A DNA stretch of 46,976 nt, taken from NCBI GenBank assembly GCA_003612485.1, contig RAZA01000031.1, forward strand, positions 1 through 46,976, read 5' to 3'. The notes under the pieces are model-generated. The model did no database searches. It had not been told where the DNA came from and worked only from the letters and a program-made list of their open reading frames with translations. The stretch comes from a bacterium D16-50. GTDB taxonomy: Bacteria > Bacillota > Clostridia > Lachnospirales > Lachnospiraceae. Both the position numbers and the translations under genes were made by a program. Shown piece by piece: positions 27,181 to 37,119 of the stretch (its first letter is position 1; each line of letters begins with the position of its first letter).

Positions 27181-29044
27181 GGAGAAAAAGCTCATATGCG
27201 AGAGAAAAGTGGACGCGAAGACAGTCCGGCTTTTCGGCATGATAGCAAGAATACTGTCCCCGCCGCCTGAGCTGACTATCAGCGGATGGGCCGACAGATA
27301 TAGGAAGCTGTCTCAGGAGGCATCTGCGGAGCCTGGGCAGTGGAACACAAACCGGGCTCCCTACCAGAAGGAGATCATGGATGCTGTGAATGAAGCAGGG
27401 GTAGAGGAAGTGATCATTATGTCGTCGGCTCAGGTGGGAAAGACGGAGATCATCCTCAATATTATCGGATATTACATAGACTATGACCCGTCCCCGATAT
27501 TGTGCCTCCAGCCCACCCTTGAGATGGCGCAGGCCTTTTCCAAGGACAGACTGGCACCCATGTTCCGGGACACGCCCGTTCTTAGGGGGAAGGTCAGGAG
27601 TGTCAAGGCGAAAGATTCCGGGAACACCATCCTGCACAAGGTCTTTCCCGGAGGGCACATCACGATGGCCGGGGCCAATTCCGCCGCAGGTCTTGCATCC
27701 CGTCCCATCAAGGTGGTGCTGATGGACGAGATCGACCGTTACCCGCCTTCCGCCGGAACGGAGGGCAACCCTATCAAGCTTGCGGAAAAGCGGACGGTGA
27801 CGTTCTGGAACCGAAAGAAGGTCAAGGTATCCACCCCGACTATCAAAGGCCGGTCGCAGATCGAAAAAGAGTACCTTGCGTCATCGATGGAGGAATGGTG
27901 CGTACCGTGCCCGTGCTGCGGGAGATACCAGCCCTATGAATGGGGGCGGATCCATTTCTCCGACGTGACGATGGAATGCAAGTTCTGCGGCGAGCGGTTC
28001 AGGGAGATGGAATGGAAGGAGAGTCCGGGAAAGTGGATCGCCGCCGCCCCAGCAGTCCAAAACAAGAGGGGGTTTCACCTGAACGAGCTGGCATCCCCGT
28101 GGAAACACTGGGAAGAAATTGTCTCGGATTTCCGGGAGGCTGACAAGGAACTGAAGGAGCACCACGATGCGGAGAAGATGAAGGTGTGGATCAACACGGC
28201 TCTCGGCGAGACATGGGAGGAAAGAGGGAAGTCAGTGGACGAGAACTCCCTGCTGAACCGAAGGGAGCGGTATGCGGCGGATCTGCCGGACGGCGTGCTG
28301 CTGGTGACGGCCGGGGTGGACGTGCAGGACGACCGGTTCGAGGTGGAGGTCACGGGATGGGGGAAGGGATATGAGTCATGGGGCATCCTGCGTCGGAAGA
28401 TAGCCGGCGATCTGGAAAATGAGAAGACATGGGATAGGCTGGAGCGGTTCCTTGACATGGAGCTGTACTTCGGGAGCAAGAATTCCCTTCTGATTGCTTG
28501 TACCTGCCTTGACACGGGAGGTCACTTCACCACGCAGGCGTACAAGTTCCTCAAGAAGATGGAGAGGAAACAGAAGAGGATATATGGCATCAAAGGTATG
28601 GGCGGAGAGGGGATCCCTCTTGTATACAAGGTGTCCACGAACAATATTGAGAAGGTACATATATTTCTGCTGGGGGTGGACGCAGGGAAGGAGCTTCTGA
28701 TGACCCGCCTCGGAATTGCGGACGAGGGGCCGGGATACTGCCATTTTCCCCTGAATGCAGACAGGGGCTACGACGAGGCCTATATCAAGGGGCTGACCAG
28801 CGAGCAAAGGGTCATCCGCTACAAGGATGGTCGGGCAGTGCTGAAATGGGTCAAGAAGTCCTCCGGCATAAGGAACGAGCCGCTGGACCTGCGGAACTAT
28901 TCCACCGCAGCGGCGGAGATACTGCGCCCGGACTGGGAAGTCTTGGAGAAGAAGGTGGGTCAGGGCATAAACTACATGAAACAGCCGAAAACAGCCCGGA
29001 GGGTAAAGCGGTCGGGCATAGTCAGTCGGGGCATCGGGATCTAG
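27164..29044 (+). CDS. Terminase large subunit (GpA family)
   Basis: A 626-residue packaging motor and nuclease. Walker A is SSAQVGKTE (87-95) and Walker B VVLMDEID (184-191). A zinc motif CVPCPCCG...CKFCG lies at about 244-275. The nuclease half begins about 370 with VTAGVDVQDDRFEVEV, followed by CLDTGGH. GpA family members usually cut at cos-type or similar ends. The size fits lambda GpA. It is immediately followed by head genes. Confidence 0.95.
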   Translation: MKVQIEEKKLICERKVDAKTVRLFGMIARILSPPPELTISGWADRYRKLSQEASAEPGQWNTNRAPYQKEIMDAVNEAGVEEVIIMSSAQVGKTEIILNIIGYYIDYDPSPILCLQPTLEMAQAFSKDRLAPMFRDTPVLRGKVRSVKAKDSGNTILHKVFPGGHITMAGANSAAGLASRPIKVVLMDEIDRYPPSAGTEGNPIKLAEKRTVTFWNRKKVKVSTPTIKGRSQIEKEYLASSMEEWCVPCPCCGRYQPYEWGRIHFSDVTMECKFCGERFREMEWKESPGKWIAAAPAVQNKRGFHLNELASPWKHWEEIVSDFREADKELKEHHDAEKMKVWINTALGETWEERGKSVDENSLLNRRERYAADLPDGVLLVTAGVDVQDDRFEVEVTGWGKGYESWGILRRKIAGDLENEKTWDRLERFLDMELYFGSKNSLLIACTCLDTGGHFTTQAYKFLKKMERKQKRIYGIKGMGGEGIPLVYKVSTNNIEKVHIFLLGVDAGKELLMTRLGIADEGPGYCHFPLNADRGYDEAYIKGLTSEQRVIRYKDGRAVLKWVKKSSGIRNEPLDLRNYSTAAAEILRPDWEVLEKKVGQGINYMKQPKTARRVKRSGIVSRGIGI

Positions 29045-29056
29045 GGAGGAGGAATT

Positions 29057-29275
29057 ATGGAGCGTCTGGAGAGGGCAAGGAAGAGGCTGGAGCTTTATTA
29101 TAAGGCTGAAGAGGCCATCCTCGGAGGGCAGGAGTACACCATAGGGAGCAGGAGGCTTCGGCGGGCTGACCTTGGTACTGTGCAGTCTATGATAAAATCG
29201 CTAGAGAATGAGGTGAAATCTCTTGAATCAGGGGGAAAGAACAGGGCAGTGCGGGCGATTCCGCTTGACATCTGA
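29057..29275 (+). CDS. gpW/DUF6148-like head-tail joining protein
   Basis: A 72-residue helical protein (MERLERARKRLELYYKAEEA, then GGQEYTIGSRRLRRADLGTV). Lambda gpW and DUF6148 proteins have the same length, order and position between terminase and portal genes. It would complete the head connector. The ribosome site is GGGAGGAGG. Confidence 0.8.
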   Translation: MERLERARKRLELYYKAEEAILGGQEYTIGSRRLRRADLGTVQSMIKSLENEVKSLESGGKNRAVRAIPLDI

Positions 29276-29289
29276 GAGGGGGATGGAGA

Positions 29290-30891
29290 ATGAACGTACT
29301 TGATAGGGCAATTGCCGCCGTGAGCCCGGAGGCTGCGCTGAGGAGGGAGAAGGCCCGGCGTAGCCTTCAGATTATACAGAGATTCGGTAATAGCGGATAT
29401 GACGAAAGCGGTGCGTCCCACTCGAAGAATGCGCTGAGGGGATGGGATGCATCGAGCAGGTCCCCTCAGGAGGACATAGACCGCAATCTCCACACGCTGC
29501 GCCAGCGGTCGAGGAGCCTGATGATGTCGGCCCCCATAGCGGTGTCCGCGATAAAGACGAATAGGACGAACATCGTAGGCGTTGGCCTGAAGGCCCGTCC
29601 CATGGCGGACAGAGAAGTGCTGGGCCTCTCAGAGGCAGAGGCGAAGGCATGGAACAAGAAGGCGCAGAGGGAGTTTGAACTGTGGGCGAAGTCCAAGCAC
29701 TGTGATAGTACCAAGACGAACAATTTTTATGAGATGCAGCAGATCGCTTGCATGTCGTGGCTGATGAACGGGGACGCAGTGGCGCTGGTGAAGTACAGCG
29801 ACAAGGAAGCCCCGTTCATGCCTTATGGGCTGCGGATACACCTGATTGAATCGGATAGGGTGTGCAGCCCCCGCTCCGGGGGGAGCTATGTGAACCTCCA
29901 GCAGGTCGACGAGCAGACACATAACCGGATATACAACGGCGTCGAGATAGACGGCGACGGGGCGGTGGTGGCATACCACATCTGCAGCACTTACCCGAAC
30001 TCCTCTCTTCAGGCAGAGAAAAAATGGGACAGGGTGAAGGCGTTCGGGGAGAGGACGGGGTTTCCAAACGTGCTGATGATATTCGAGAGCGAACGGGCGG
30101 AGCAGTACCGTGGAGTGCCATACCTTTCCCCGGTCATCGAGTCCTTGAAGCAGCTCACAAGGTATAGCGAGGCTGAGATCATGGCGGCGGTGATAAACGG
30201 TTTCTTCACGGTGTTCGTCACTACCCAGAGGGATACGGCGGAGCTGCCCTTCACGGGGTTCGGGGACGGAGACGGGGAGCAGGAGGGCGGGAGCAACTAC
30301 GGCATGGGGCCGGGGATGATAAACGTGCTGGCTCCCGGCGAGGATGTGAAGATGGCCGACCCGTCCCATCCGAACGGAAACTATGACGCATTCATCACCG
30401 CTTATGCGAAGTATATCGGAGCAGCGCTTGAGATTCCCTACGAACTGCTCCTGAAGCAGTTCGGAGCAAGCTATTCTGCCTCCAAGGCGGCGCTGGAAGA
30501 GGCATGGAAGTCCTTCCGCATGAAGCGGACTTGGCTGGTGAGCGATTTCTGCCAGCCCGTGTACGAGATGTGGCTGGTGGAGGCCATAGCAAAGAATAGG
30601 ATCAGTGCCCCCGGATTCTTCCTTGACCCGGCGATCCGGGAGGCGTGGTGCCGGTGCGCATGGAACGGCCCTTCTCAGGGGATGCTCGATCCCCTGAAGG
30701 AGGTGAACGCTGCGACGAGGCGTGTCAGGCTGGGGATATCTACCAGAGAGATCGAGACCATGGAGTCCAGCGGGGGCAGCTTTGACGACAATGTGGAGCA
30801 GCTCCGGCGGGAGGCCGAGAGGATGGGCGAGATCGGCAGGCTGCTGGAGCCTGAGAAAGATAGGGACGGGAGATCGGAGGGAGAGGGATAG
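29290..30891 (+). CDS. Portal protein (lambda GpB family)
   Basis: A 533-residue portal that forms the dodecameric DNA channel of the head. The family pattern is clear: RGWDASSRSPQEDIDRNLHT, MMSAPIAVSAIKTNRTN, the RIHLIESDRV region, VPYLSPVIESLKQLTRY and YELLLKQFGASYSASKAAL. Order and length match lambda-like portals. It lies directly before the protease gene. Confidence 0.93.
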   Translation: MNVLDRAIAAVSPEAALRREKARRSLQIIQRFGNSGYDESGASHSKNALRGWDASSRSPQEDIDRNLHTLRQRSRSLMMSAPIAVSAIKTNRTNIVGVGLKARPMADREVLGLSEAEAKAWNKKAQREFELWAKSKHCDSTKTNNFYEMQQIACMSWLMNGDAVALVKYSDKEAPFMPYGLRIHLIESDRVCSPRSGGSYVNLQQVDEQTHNRIYNGVEIDGDGAVVAYHICSTYPNSSLQAEKKWDRVKAFGERTGFPNVLMIFESERAEQYRGVPYLSPVIESLKQLTRYSEAEIMAAVINGFFTVFVTTQRDTAELPFTGFGDGDGEQEGGSNYGMGPGMINVLAPGEDVKMADPSHPNGNYDAFITAYAKYIGAALEIPYELLLKQFGASYSASKAALEEAWKSFRMKRTWLVSDFCQPVYEMWLVEAIAKNRISAPGFFLDPAIREAWCRCAWNGPSQGMLDPLKEVNAATRRVRLGISTREIETMESSGGSFDDNVEQLRREAERMGEIGRLLEPEKDRDGRSEGEG

Positions 30892-30894
30892 AGG

Positions 30895-32031
30895 ATGGCT
30901 AAGATAGAGATAAAAGGGACGATCGTGGCAGACGATGACAAGTGGATATATGAGTGGTTCGGCATTGCGGCGACTTGTCCCAGAGATGTCCACGAGGCTG
31001 TGAAGGCAGCTTGTGGGGAGGAGCTGGAGGTGGAGATCAACTCCGGGGGCGGGGACGTGCTGGCCGGAAACGAGATCTATACGGCGCTGCGGATGTACAA
31101 GGGGAAGGTGGGCATCGTCATCTCAGGAATGGCGGCATCCGCAGCATCCTATATCGCCACGGCCAGAAGGTGCGAGATATCCCCGGTAGGGCTGTTCATG
31201 ATACACAATGCGTCCGGCGGGGCGAGAGGCGACTACCACGCAATGGATAAGGAGTCGGAGATCCTGCAGACAGTCAACCGGGCCATAGCCACGGCCTATA
31301 TGGACAAGACAGATATGCCGCTTGAGGAGCTGCTGAGGCTGATGGACAAGGAGGCGTGGCTGACGGCGGAAAAGGCGCTGGAATACGGGTTCGTGGACGG
31401 CATCGTGCAGAATCAGGATGAACAGCGGTCTGGTTCGGAAGCCAGCCTCTTGGAAGGAGGAGGCGCCGCAATCTACAATGCGGCCACGGTTCTGGATCGA
31501 AAGACCATAGACAAGACCAAGAGAATGCTCCTAGGGGCATCCGGAAGCAGGGAAAACGCCGCATCGGAGAGCGAGCCGTCAGCGCTTTCCGGGAGCGTTT
31601 TAGATAACAAATATGAAAGAGGATTGGAGGAAGAGGACATGGACGACATGGGCGAGAAGATTTCCACGGCGGAGGATCTTGCCGCAAGGTATCCTGAACT
31701 GACGCAGAAGATCAGGGAAGATGCATTTTCTGAGGCTAGGGAGGCGGAGAACAAGCGGCTGAAGGCGATCGACGAGATATCTGCACAGATATCCGCCGAG
31801 ATTGTGAAGGAGGCGAAATACGGCGAAAGGAGGATGACGGCGGAAACCCTTGCCCTTGAGGCGTTCCGGAGGAATGGCATCATGGCGAAGGGGGCCTTGG
31901 AGGACATGAAGGCGGACATGGGAGAGTCCCACGCTGAGACAGTCGGAGCGAATGCGTGGGCTGCGGATGACGAGAAACTGGACCGTGAGACCAGAGTGAA
32001 GAACCTGGCGGAGAAATTCAGGCGCAAATAG
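30895..32031 (+). CDS. ClpP-like head maturation protease fused to scaffold
   Basis: A 378-residue protein. Residues 1-~180 form a ClpP-fold protease: EINSGGGDV, Ser82 in SGMAASAASYI, His104 in FMIHNASGG and the following acidic residue. The remainder is charged and helical (AEDLAARYPELTQKI), the scaffolding part, as in lambda C/Nu3. An internal start for a separate scaffold may exist, for example ATG 31639 after GGAGGAAGAGGAC. It would cleave head proteins during assembly. It starts 3 bp after the portal stop. Confidence 0.9.
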   Translation: MAKIEIKGTIVADDDKWIYEWFGIAATCPRDVHEAVKAACGEELEVEINSGGGDVLAGNEIYTALRMYKGKVGIVISGMAASAASYIATARRCEISPVGLFMIHNASGGARGDYHAMDKESEILQTVNRAIATAYMDKTDMPLEELLRLMDKEAWLTAEKALEYGFVDGIVQNQDEQRSGSEASLLEGGGAAIYNAATVLDRKTIDKTKRMLLGASGSRENAASESEPSALSGSVLDNKYERGLEEEDMDDMGEKISTAEDLAARYPELTQKIREDAFSEAREAENKRLKAIDEISAQISAEIVKEAKYGERRMTAETLALEAFRRNGIMAKGALEDMKADMGESHAETVGANAWAADDEKLDRETRVKNLAEKFRRK

Positions 32032-32077
32032 GGAGCAGGGCATAGGCCCGGCAGAATAAGCAAAGGGAGGCAGAGAA

Positions 32078-32488
32078 ATGGGCGATCTATACAAGGACAC
32101 AGGCACATACACGCCTGACAAGCTGATCGCAGGCGTTTCGATTCCTATCACAGCGAAAGGAATCAGGATCGCAAAGGGAGAGGGCTCATTGAAGCGGGGG
32201 ACGCTTCTGGGTATTGCTGCAGACGGCACGTATAAGCGCACGGATACGGAAGAGATGATCAAGAATGAGGAAGGTGAGGATGCGGTTAGTCAGACGGCAG
32301 CCATAGGGGCGGACTGTATTCTTGCTGATGATGTGGACTCCACAGATACGGACGTGGTTGCGACTGCCTACGTAACCGGTGGATTTAATGCAGACGCCAT
32401 CATCCTACCCGAAGGGAAGAGCGTTCGGGATCATGAGAACACCCTGCGGCAGCTGGGAATATTCCTTCATGCCGTGCAGGAATATTGA
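32078..32488 (+). CDS. Head decoration protein D
   Basis: A 136-residue protein of the lambda gpD family (LIAGVSIPITAKGIRIAKGE, LKRGTLLGIAADG, GADCILADDVDSTDT). Trimers of it cap and stabilise the expanded head. Its ribosome site is GGGAGGCAGAGAA. It lies directly before the capsid gene, as in lambda. Confidence 0.9.
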   Translation: MGDLYKDTGTYTPDKLIAGVSIPITAKGIRIAKGEGSLKRGTLLGIAADGTYKRTDTEEMIKNEEGEDAVSQTAAIGADCILADDVDSTDTDVVATAYVTGGFNADAIILPEGKSVRDHENTLRQLGIFLHAVQEY

Positions 32489-32501
32489 AAGGAGCATAAA
32501 A

Positions 32502-33542
32502 ATGGCAGAATACACGACTAGAGAGATGATTGATGCCATCGAAATCAATCCGCCCGTCAGAAGATTCCTGACAAGGACCTTTTTTCCGCGGGAGAGAACC
32601 CATACGACGGAGAAGGTAGAGGTGGACATCAAGAAGGGGAAAAGGATCATGGCTCCGTTTGTTTCCCCTCGGATCGGGGGCAAGGTCATCACGAGGAACG
32701 GGTTCAGTACCAAGGAATTCACGACGCCAAGGGTTGCGCCGGAAAGGGTGTTGACGGTGGACGACATATCCAAAAGGGTGGCCGGAGAGAACGTCTATAG
32801 CCGGCGGACGCCTTCCGAGAGGGAGGATGAGCTACTGGCGGATGACTATAGGGAGCTGGATGAGAGTATCCAGAGGAGGACGGAATGGATGTGCCGCCAG
32901 ATTCTTTTCGAGGGCAAGCTGGACGTAGTGGACGAGGAGGCAGGGGTTGATTTTCAGGTGGATTACGGGTTCGACAACATCTATGTGCTGGCTTCGGACA
33001 AGAGCTGGCGTCTGTCCACCGTAGATCCCATGCCCTTCCTCAGGAGCAGGAGGAGTCAGATTATAAAGGAAACCGGCAAAGCCCCGAACGTGATGATCTT
33101 TGCCTCTGATCTGATAGACGTCTTTATCAAGAACCCGCATATCAAGGAGGCCATGGACATCCGACATCTGCAGAACATCGAGATCAGGCCCCGCATCGTG
33201 GATGATGCGCTCACCTACTACGGCAAGATCGCAGAGCTGGGGCTGGAGATCTATGTTTATGAGGAATTCTTTCTCAATGACGAGGGCGAGGAGGAAGGGG
33301 TTATTCCCGCAGGCTCATGCATCATGGCGCATTCCGAAGGAGAGGGCGGCATCGAATATGGGCTGATCACGCAGCTGGAGGACAAGAAGTTCCAGTCTTA
33401 TGAGGCGAAGCAGGTGCCTAAGATCTATTGCAGCGACAAGGCGGAGGTGAAGATGATTCGCCTTACGTCGAGGCCTCTGCCGAGGCCTGACGACGTGCAG
33501 AGCTGGTGCGTCATCTATCCTGACAGCAGGAGCGGAGACTGA
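32502..33542 (+). CDS. Major capsid protein E
   Basis: A 346-residue HK97-fold protein of the lambda gpE family (FLTRTFFPRERTHTTEKVEV, GKRIMAPFVSPRIGG, PSEREDELLADDYRELDESI, FASDLIDVFIKNPHIKEAM). The ATG at 32502 follows GAAAGGAGC; the longer reading from 32379 is the overlap with the D gene in another frame. Order D-E is that of lambda. Confidence 0.93.
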   Translation: MAEYTTREMIDAIEINPPVRRFLTRTFFPRERTHTTEKVEVDIKKGKRIMAPFVSPRIGGKVITRNGFSTKEFTTPRVAPERVLTVDDISKRVAGENVYSRRTPSEREDELLADDYRELDESIQRRTEWMCRQILFEGKLDVVDEEAGVDFQVDYGFDNIYVLASDKSWRLSTVDPMPFLRSRRSQIIKETGKAPNVMIFASDLIDVFIKNPHIKEAMDIRHLQNIEIRPRIVDDALTYYGKIAELGLEIYVYEEFFLNDEGEEEGVIPAGSCIMAHSEGEGGIEYGLITQLEDKKFQSYEAKQVPKIYCSDKAEVKMIRLTSRPLPRPDDVQSWCVIYPDSRSGD

Positions 33543-33598
33543 CGGCGTGCCATATGCAGCAAACACATTGAAACATTTCTGAAAGGAGGCAGCAGAAA

Positions 33599-33991
33599 TT
33601 GATCAAGGCAAAGGTGAATATTGAGACGGCAGGGAGGAGCTATCGTCCCGGAGAGGTCATCCGGGATCGGATTTCGGATGCGGACATGACATTCCTGCGA
33701 AGGCATGGGTTCATCGTTGAGGAAGCGGATGCGGACGGCTCAGGAAAGAATGCCGCAGACAGTGGCAGAGAGGCATATTCAGGAGTCAGCTCCGGGATCG
33801 TGGCTTCAGGAGAGGAATGCGAAGGGATCCCTGAATATAAGGGGGAGGACGCCCTGAAAAGGATGACCAAGGAGGAGATCGTGGAGTATGCAAGATCCAT
33901 CGGGCTCGTCTTAGAGCTGGACATGCTGAAGAATGACCTGATTGAATCCGTTCTCAATCATGCCGAGGAGCAGATGGCGGAAACGGAATAG
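33599..33991 (+). CDS. Neck-region phage protein with LEM/HeH-like end
   Basis: A 130-residue protein with TTG start after AAAGGAGG. Residues 1-40 are a beta region (VNIETAGRSYRPGEVI). The middle is disordered, Ser/Gly-rich. The end (ALKRMTKEEIVEYARSIGL) resembles a SAP/HeH helix-turn-helix found in phage structural proteins. It lies between capsid and head-tail joining genes. The function is inferred from position only. Confidence 0.6.
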   Translation: MIKAKVNIETAGRSYRPGEVIRDRISDADMTFLRRHGFIVEEADADGSGKNAADSGREAYSGVSSGIVASGEECEGIPEYKGEDALKRMTKEEIVEYARSIGLVLELDMLKNDLIESVLNHAEEQMAETE

Positions 33992-33998
33992 GAGGCGC

Positions 33999-34319
33999 AT
34001 GGGATTCAGGGAGCAGCTGTCTGAGGATATGGCCGTTTTTTTCAATCCAGAGGAATTTGCGGAGAAGCATACGATAAATGGGGTAGGGGTGACGCCGATC
34101 ATCGACAATGATACGTTGGCGGAGCTGTACATCCAGAAGGATACGGAAACAGAAAGCTTGTTCACTGATTCCGTGCTTATGTATGTGCAGCAGTCCGAAC
34201 TGGACTTTGAGCCAGTACCGGATCAGTATCTGGATTTTGACGGAAGGACATATATCGTGACGGACGTGAAGCTGGCCGGAGGTGTATATGCCTTTGTTCT
34301 GGGGGTGAAGGGACATTGA
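33999..34319 (+). CDS. Head-tail joining protein
   Basis: A 106-residue protein (GFREQLSEDMAVFFNPEEFA, then GVGVTPIIDNDTLAEL, LDFDGRTYIVTDVK). The pattern of an initial helix and a beta barrel, length and place between capsid and tail genes fit lambda FII-type neck proteins. The start follows TAGGAGGCGC. It overlaps the next gene by 4 bp. Confidence 0.75.
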   Translation: MGFREQLSEDMAVFFNPEEFAEKHTINGVGVTPIIDNDTLAELYIQKDTETESLFTDSVLMYVQQSELDFEPVPDQYLDFDGRTYIVTDVKLAGGVYAFVLGVKGH

Positions 34320-34933
34320 TCGAGACAAAGATAGATGTCGACGTGGAAGATGTAAAAAGGAGATTGGGGGAGCTGGGCAGCAAGGCCCCGTCTGTGATTT
34401 CCAGAGCCATCAATAGGACGCTGACGAACATAAAGAAAAACGTTGCGCAGCAGACCGGCGGAAACAGAGGGGTCTATAATATCCGAAGCGAGACTGTGAA
34501 AAACACCCTTGATACTAAAAAAGCCACAATAAAGAGTCTCAAGGGCAGCGTGACATCCAGCGGCTCCCCGATGCTGCTGTCGAGCTTCGACGCCAAGCTG
34601 AAGCCGGGGCCCATGGAGCCCGTCTCTTACCAGAGAGGGCGACCTTCCCCGCTGTTTTACAAGGCGGCGGTAAAAAAGATGGGAGGGCGGAAGGCGGTAG
34701 GCGGGGAGCCCAAGGCATTTGTCGCACATTCCGAGAAAGCGAAAGGAATGATCTTTATGCAGAGGCTTTCTCGAAAAGGCTACCCTTTGCAGCCGCTGTA
34801 CGGTCCGTCTGTGCCCCAGATGATTGAGAATAGGGATGTGCTGGATTTCATAGAAAATGAAGCCAGAAGTACCCTGCAGAAACGGATTGACGCAGAGATC
34901 AGAAACATTCTGCGGAAGGAGGGGACAACATGA
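34316..34933 (+). CDS. Minor tail protein Z (GPZ-like)
   Basis: A 205-residue protein beginning with TTG, overlapping the previous stop. The pattern KAPSVISRAINRTLTNIKKN at the N-terminus followed by a basic beta region and FVAHSEKAKGMIFMQRLSR near the end matches the GPZ family, which acts at the tail end that meets the head. It overlaps the next gene by ATGA. Confidence 0.8.
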   Translation: MIETKIDVDVEDVKRRLGELGSKAPSVISRAINRTLTNIKKNVAQQTGGNRGVYNIRSETVKNTLDTKKATIKSLKGSVTSSGSPMLLSSFDAKLKPGPMEPVSYQRGRPSPLFYKAAVKKMGGRKAVGGEPKAFVAHSEKAKGMIFMQRLSRKGYPLQPLYGPSVPQMIENRDVLDFIENEARSTLQKRIDAEIRNILRKEGTT

Positions 34934-35397
34934 CCATAGAGGGGCTGCTGGATGCACTGGCAGATGAGACTGCGGAGGCGCTGAAGGGATTTCGGCTGAG
35001 GAGCGCAAAGGAGAACCCAATACCGGTCAACATCTATACACAGAACGTACCGCTGAAGGAAGGAAAGGATGACGAGAAGACCTATCCTTACGTGTGCGTG
35101 TGCTTCGACAGCTCAGACATCGAAAATCCCTACGAGGGGAAGGAGCTTCTGGACATCTATTTCCTGATAGGCGTGATTGATAGGGCAAAAGACCGGCAAG
35201 GGTATAGGGATGTGCTCCATATAATCGAGAGGATAAAGCAGCATTTTTTTCGCAAAGGGATCGTAAAGAACGCCTTTCGACTGGGCTGCCCGATCAAGAC
35301 CGCTCTCGAGACGGCAGATATTTATCCGTACTTTGTCGGAGGCATAGAAGCAAAATGTGAGTTGTTCACAGTGACGGAGGAGGACAAATTTATATGA
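34930..35397 (+). CDS. Tail completion protein (gpU-like neck family)
   Basis: A 155-residue protein with the mixed fold of tail terminators (MTIEGLLDALADETAEALKG, YPYVCVCFDSSDIEN, GYRDVLHIIERIKQHFF, ADIYPYFVGGIEAKCEL). It lies between GPZ and sheath genes and would cap the tail. Overlaps both neighbours by 4 bp. Family level is tentative. Confidence 0.65.
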   Translation: MTIEGLLDALADETAEALKGFRLRSAKENPIPVNIYTQNVPLKEGKDDEKTYPYVCVCFDSSDIENPYEGKELLDIYFLIGVIDRAKDRQGYRDVLHIIERIKQHFFRKGIVKNAFRLGCPIKTALETADIYPYFVGGIEAKCELFTVTEEDKFI

Positions 35398-35642
35398 TAC
35401 AGAGAATGTATGTCGGGCCCGCAATCCCTGGGGTGATAAAGCAGGGGACGGTGCTCCTTGGCGATCTGCCGAAGGGGCTTGCCGAGGTTGTGGGAAAAGT
35501 GTCCTGCATCAAAAATCTGGTGGTTCCTATAGAGGGGGCTACGGCGGCGGTGCAGGCGCTCAAGAAGCAGGGGAGCGTTGAGCAAGTTTCTTTCGGCAAA
35601 GTTTTGGACTATGTGAGAGGAGGGAGTCAGGATGAGATCTAA
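35394..35642 (+). CDS. Small phage structural-region protein
   Basis: An 82-residue protein, beta-rich N-terminus (MIQRMYVGPAIPGVIKQGTV) and helical end. It overlaps the tail completion gene by 4 bp and the sheath gene by 11 bp. The position before the sheath is typical for a small conserved protein of unknown role. Confidence 0.6.
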   Translation: MIQRMYVGPAIPGVIKQGTVLLGDLPKGLAEVVGKVSCIKNLVVPIEGATAAVQALKKQGSVEQVSFGKVLDYVRGGSQDEI

Positions 35643-37116
35643 TTATCCCCATGGCATATCGACCACGAGAAAGTCCACCGGACTGACATCCCCTATTGCA
35701 AGCGCAGCTAATGTGACGGTTGTCATAGGAACGGCTCCGGTGAATATGGCGGCGGATCCTTATAGGGCGGCAAATGTGCCTTTTGCTGCCTACAATAAGG
35801 CAGATGCCATCACGAAAATGGGATGGAGTCAGGATTTCAAGCGATTTACCATCATGCAGAGTGTGTACGCCGCATTCAACGTGTTTGCGGTTGCGCCGCT
35901 GGTCATGATTAACGTGCTTGACCCTAATAATGAGAATCACATCAAGGCTGTAACTGCTGCTGCTTTTGACGTGGAGAACAAAAGAACCGTCATACCGGTT
36001 GAGGGCATCCTGCTTGACAAGGTCTCCGTCATAAGCGATGGAGAAGACGAAGCAGAGCTGAAGGAAGGCGATGATTATGTGACGTCATTTGCTGATGATG
36101 GAACGGTGATTATAGGGTACACAGATTCAGGGGCAGAGAAGGCCGGAAGCAGTGTGAAGGTGGCATATACGAAGCTGAACCCTGAGGGGGTGACATATTC
36201 GGATGTCATCGGCGGGTATGATTTTTCGCAGAGGATAAAGAAGGGCATGGAGGTCATCTCGAATGTCTATCCGAAACTTAAGCTTGTTCCGGGAACCCTG
36301 ATCGCCCCCGGTTTTTCCCATATTCCGGCGGTGAATACGGCGCTGACAGCGAAGGCGCAGCTTGTCTACAGCATGTTTTCATGCAAGGTCATTTCGGACA
36401 TTGATTCAGGGGCTGATTCGGGAGCTGTGTCTGCTGATGATGTTGCAGGATGGAAGGATGCAAACGGCTATTCCGACCGTCGAACCTTTGCAGTATGGCC
36501 GAAGGTGAGCGTGGATGGGTATCAGTATTATTTTTCTGCCCAGCTCGCAGCCCTTCTACAGAGGATAGCAGCTGATAGGGGCGGTGTGCCTTCGGAGTCA
36601 TGCGACAATAAGCCGCTCAAGATCAGCGGGCTTGTTCTGGAGGATGGCACAGAAGTCAGCTATGACATGGATGAGGTTAATGACTATCTGAACGCAAACG
36701 GCGTCATATCTGCCGTAAACATCGATGGCTTTCTGGCATGGGGAAACAACACGTCCGCATATCCGGCATCTGCAGACGTGACAGATAGATGGGTGACTTC
36801 GGTGATGATGTTTGACTATATGGAGAATAATTTCAAGCGGAATTTTTTCAGTAAAGTGTCAAGCAAGGCCAGCTATCGGGAGATCGAGTCTGTGGTACTG
36901 ACCGAGAACCTGAGCATCAACGGACTGAAAGGCTCGGATGACATCGCTGGAGGAGAGATAACATTTGACAGGGGTGAAAACCCGTTGGAGCAGATCATGG
37001 CCGGAAAGATCAAGTTTCATGAAAGGATCGCAACATATCCGCCTATGGAGGACATCGAGAATGAGTTCGAGTTCGACCCGACAATCCTGCAGGCGGCGCT
37101 GGAAGGAGGTGCGTAA
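35632..37116 (+). CDS. Contractile tail sheath protein
   Basis: A 494-residue sheath that makes the phage a myovirus. The N-terminal motif HGISTTRKSTGLTSPIASAA is in the arm that links subunits. The end (SVVLTENLSINGLKGSDDIA, GGEITFDRGENPLEQIMAGK) has the conserved C-terminal fold. The start follows GAGGAGGG. The tube gene comes next. Confidence 0.9.
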   Translation: MRSNYPHGISTTRKSTGLTSPIASAANVTVVIGTAPVNMAADPYRAANVPFAAYNKADAITKMGWSQDFKRFTIMQSVYAAFNVFAVAPLVMINVLDPNNENHIKAVTAAAFDVENKRTVIPVEGILLDKVSVISDGEDEAELKEGDDYVTSFADDGTVIIGYTDSGAEKAGSSVKVAYTKLNPEGVTYSDVIGGYDFSQRIKKGMEVISNVYPKLKLVPGTLIAPGFSHIPAVNTALTAKAQLVYSMFSCKVISDIDSGADSGAVSADDVAGWKDANGYSDRRTFAVWPKVSVDGYQYYFSAQLAALLQRIAADRGGVPSESCDNKPLKISGLVLEDGTEVSYDMDEVNDYLNANGVISAVNIDGFLAWGNNTSAYPASADVTDRWVTSVMMFDYMENNFKRNFFSKVSSKASYREIESVVLTENLSINGLKGSDDIAGGEITFDRGENPLEQIMAGKIKFHERIATYPPMEDIENEFEFDPTILQAALEGGA

Positions 37117-37119
37117 CGG

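Noticed and set aside
29629..30993. A 454-codon minus-strand ORF
   Set aside because: It is antisense to the portal gene, which has clear family motifs. GC-rich codon bias on the plus strand leaves few stops on the other.
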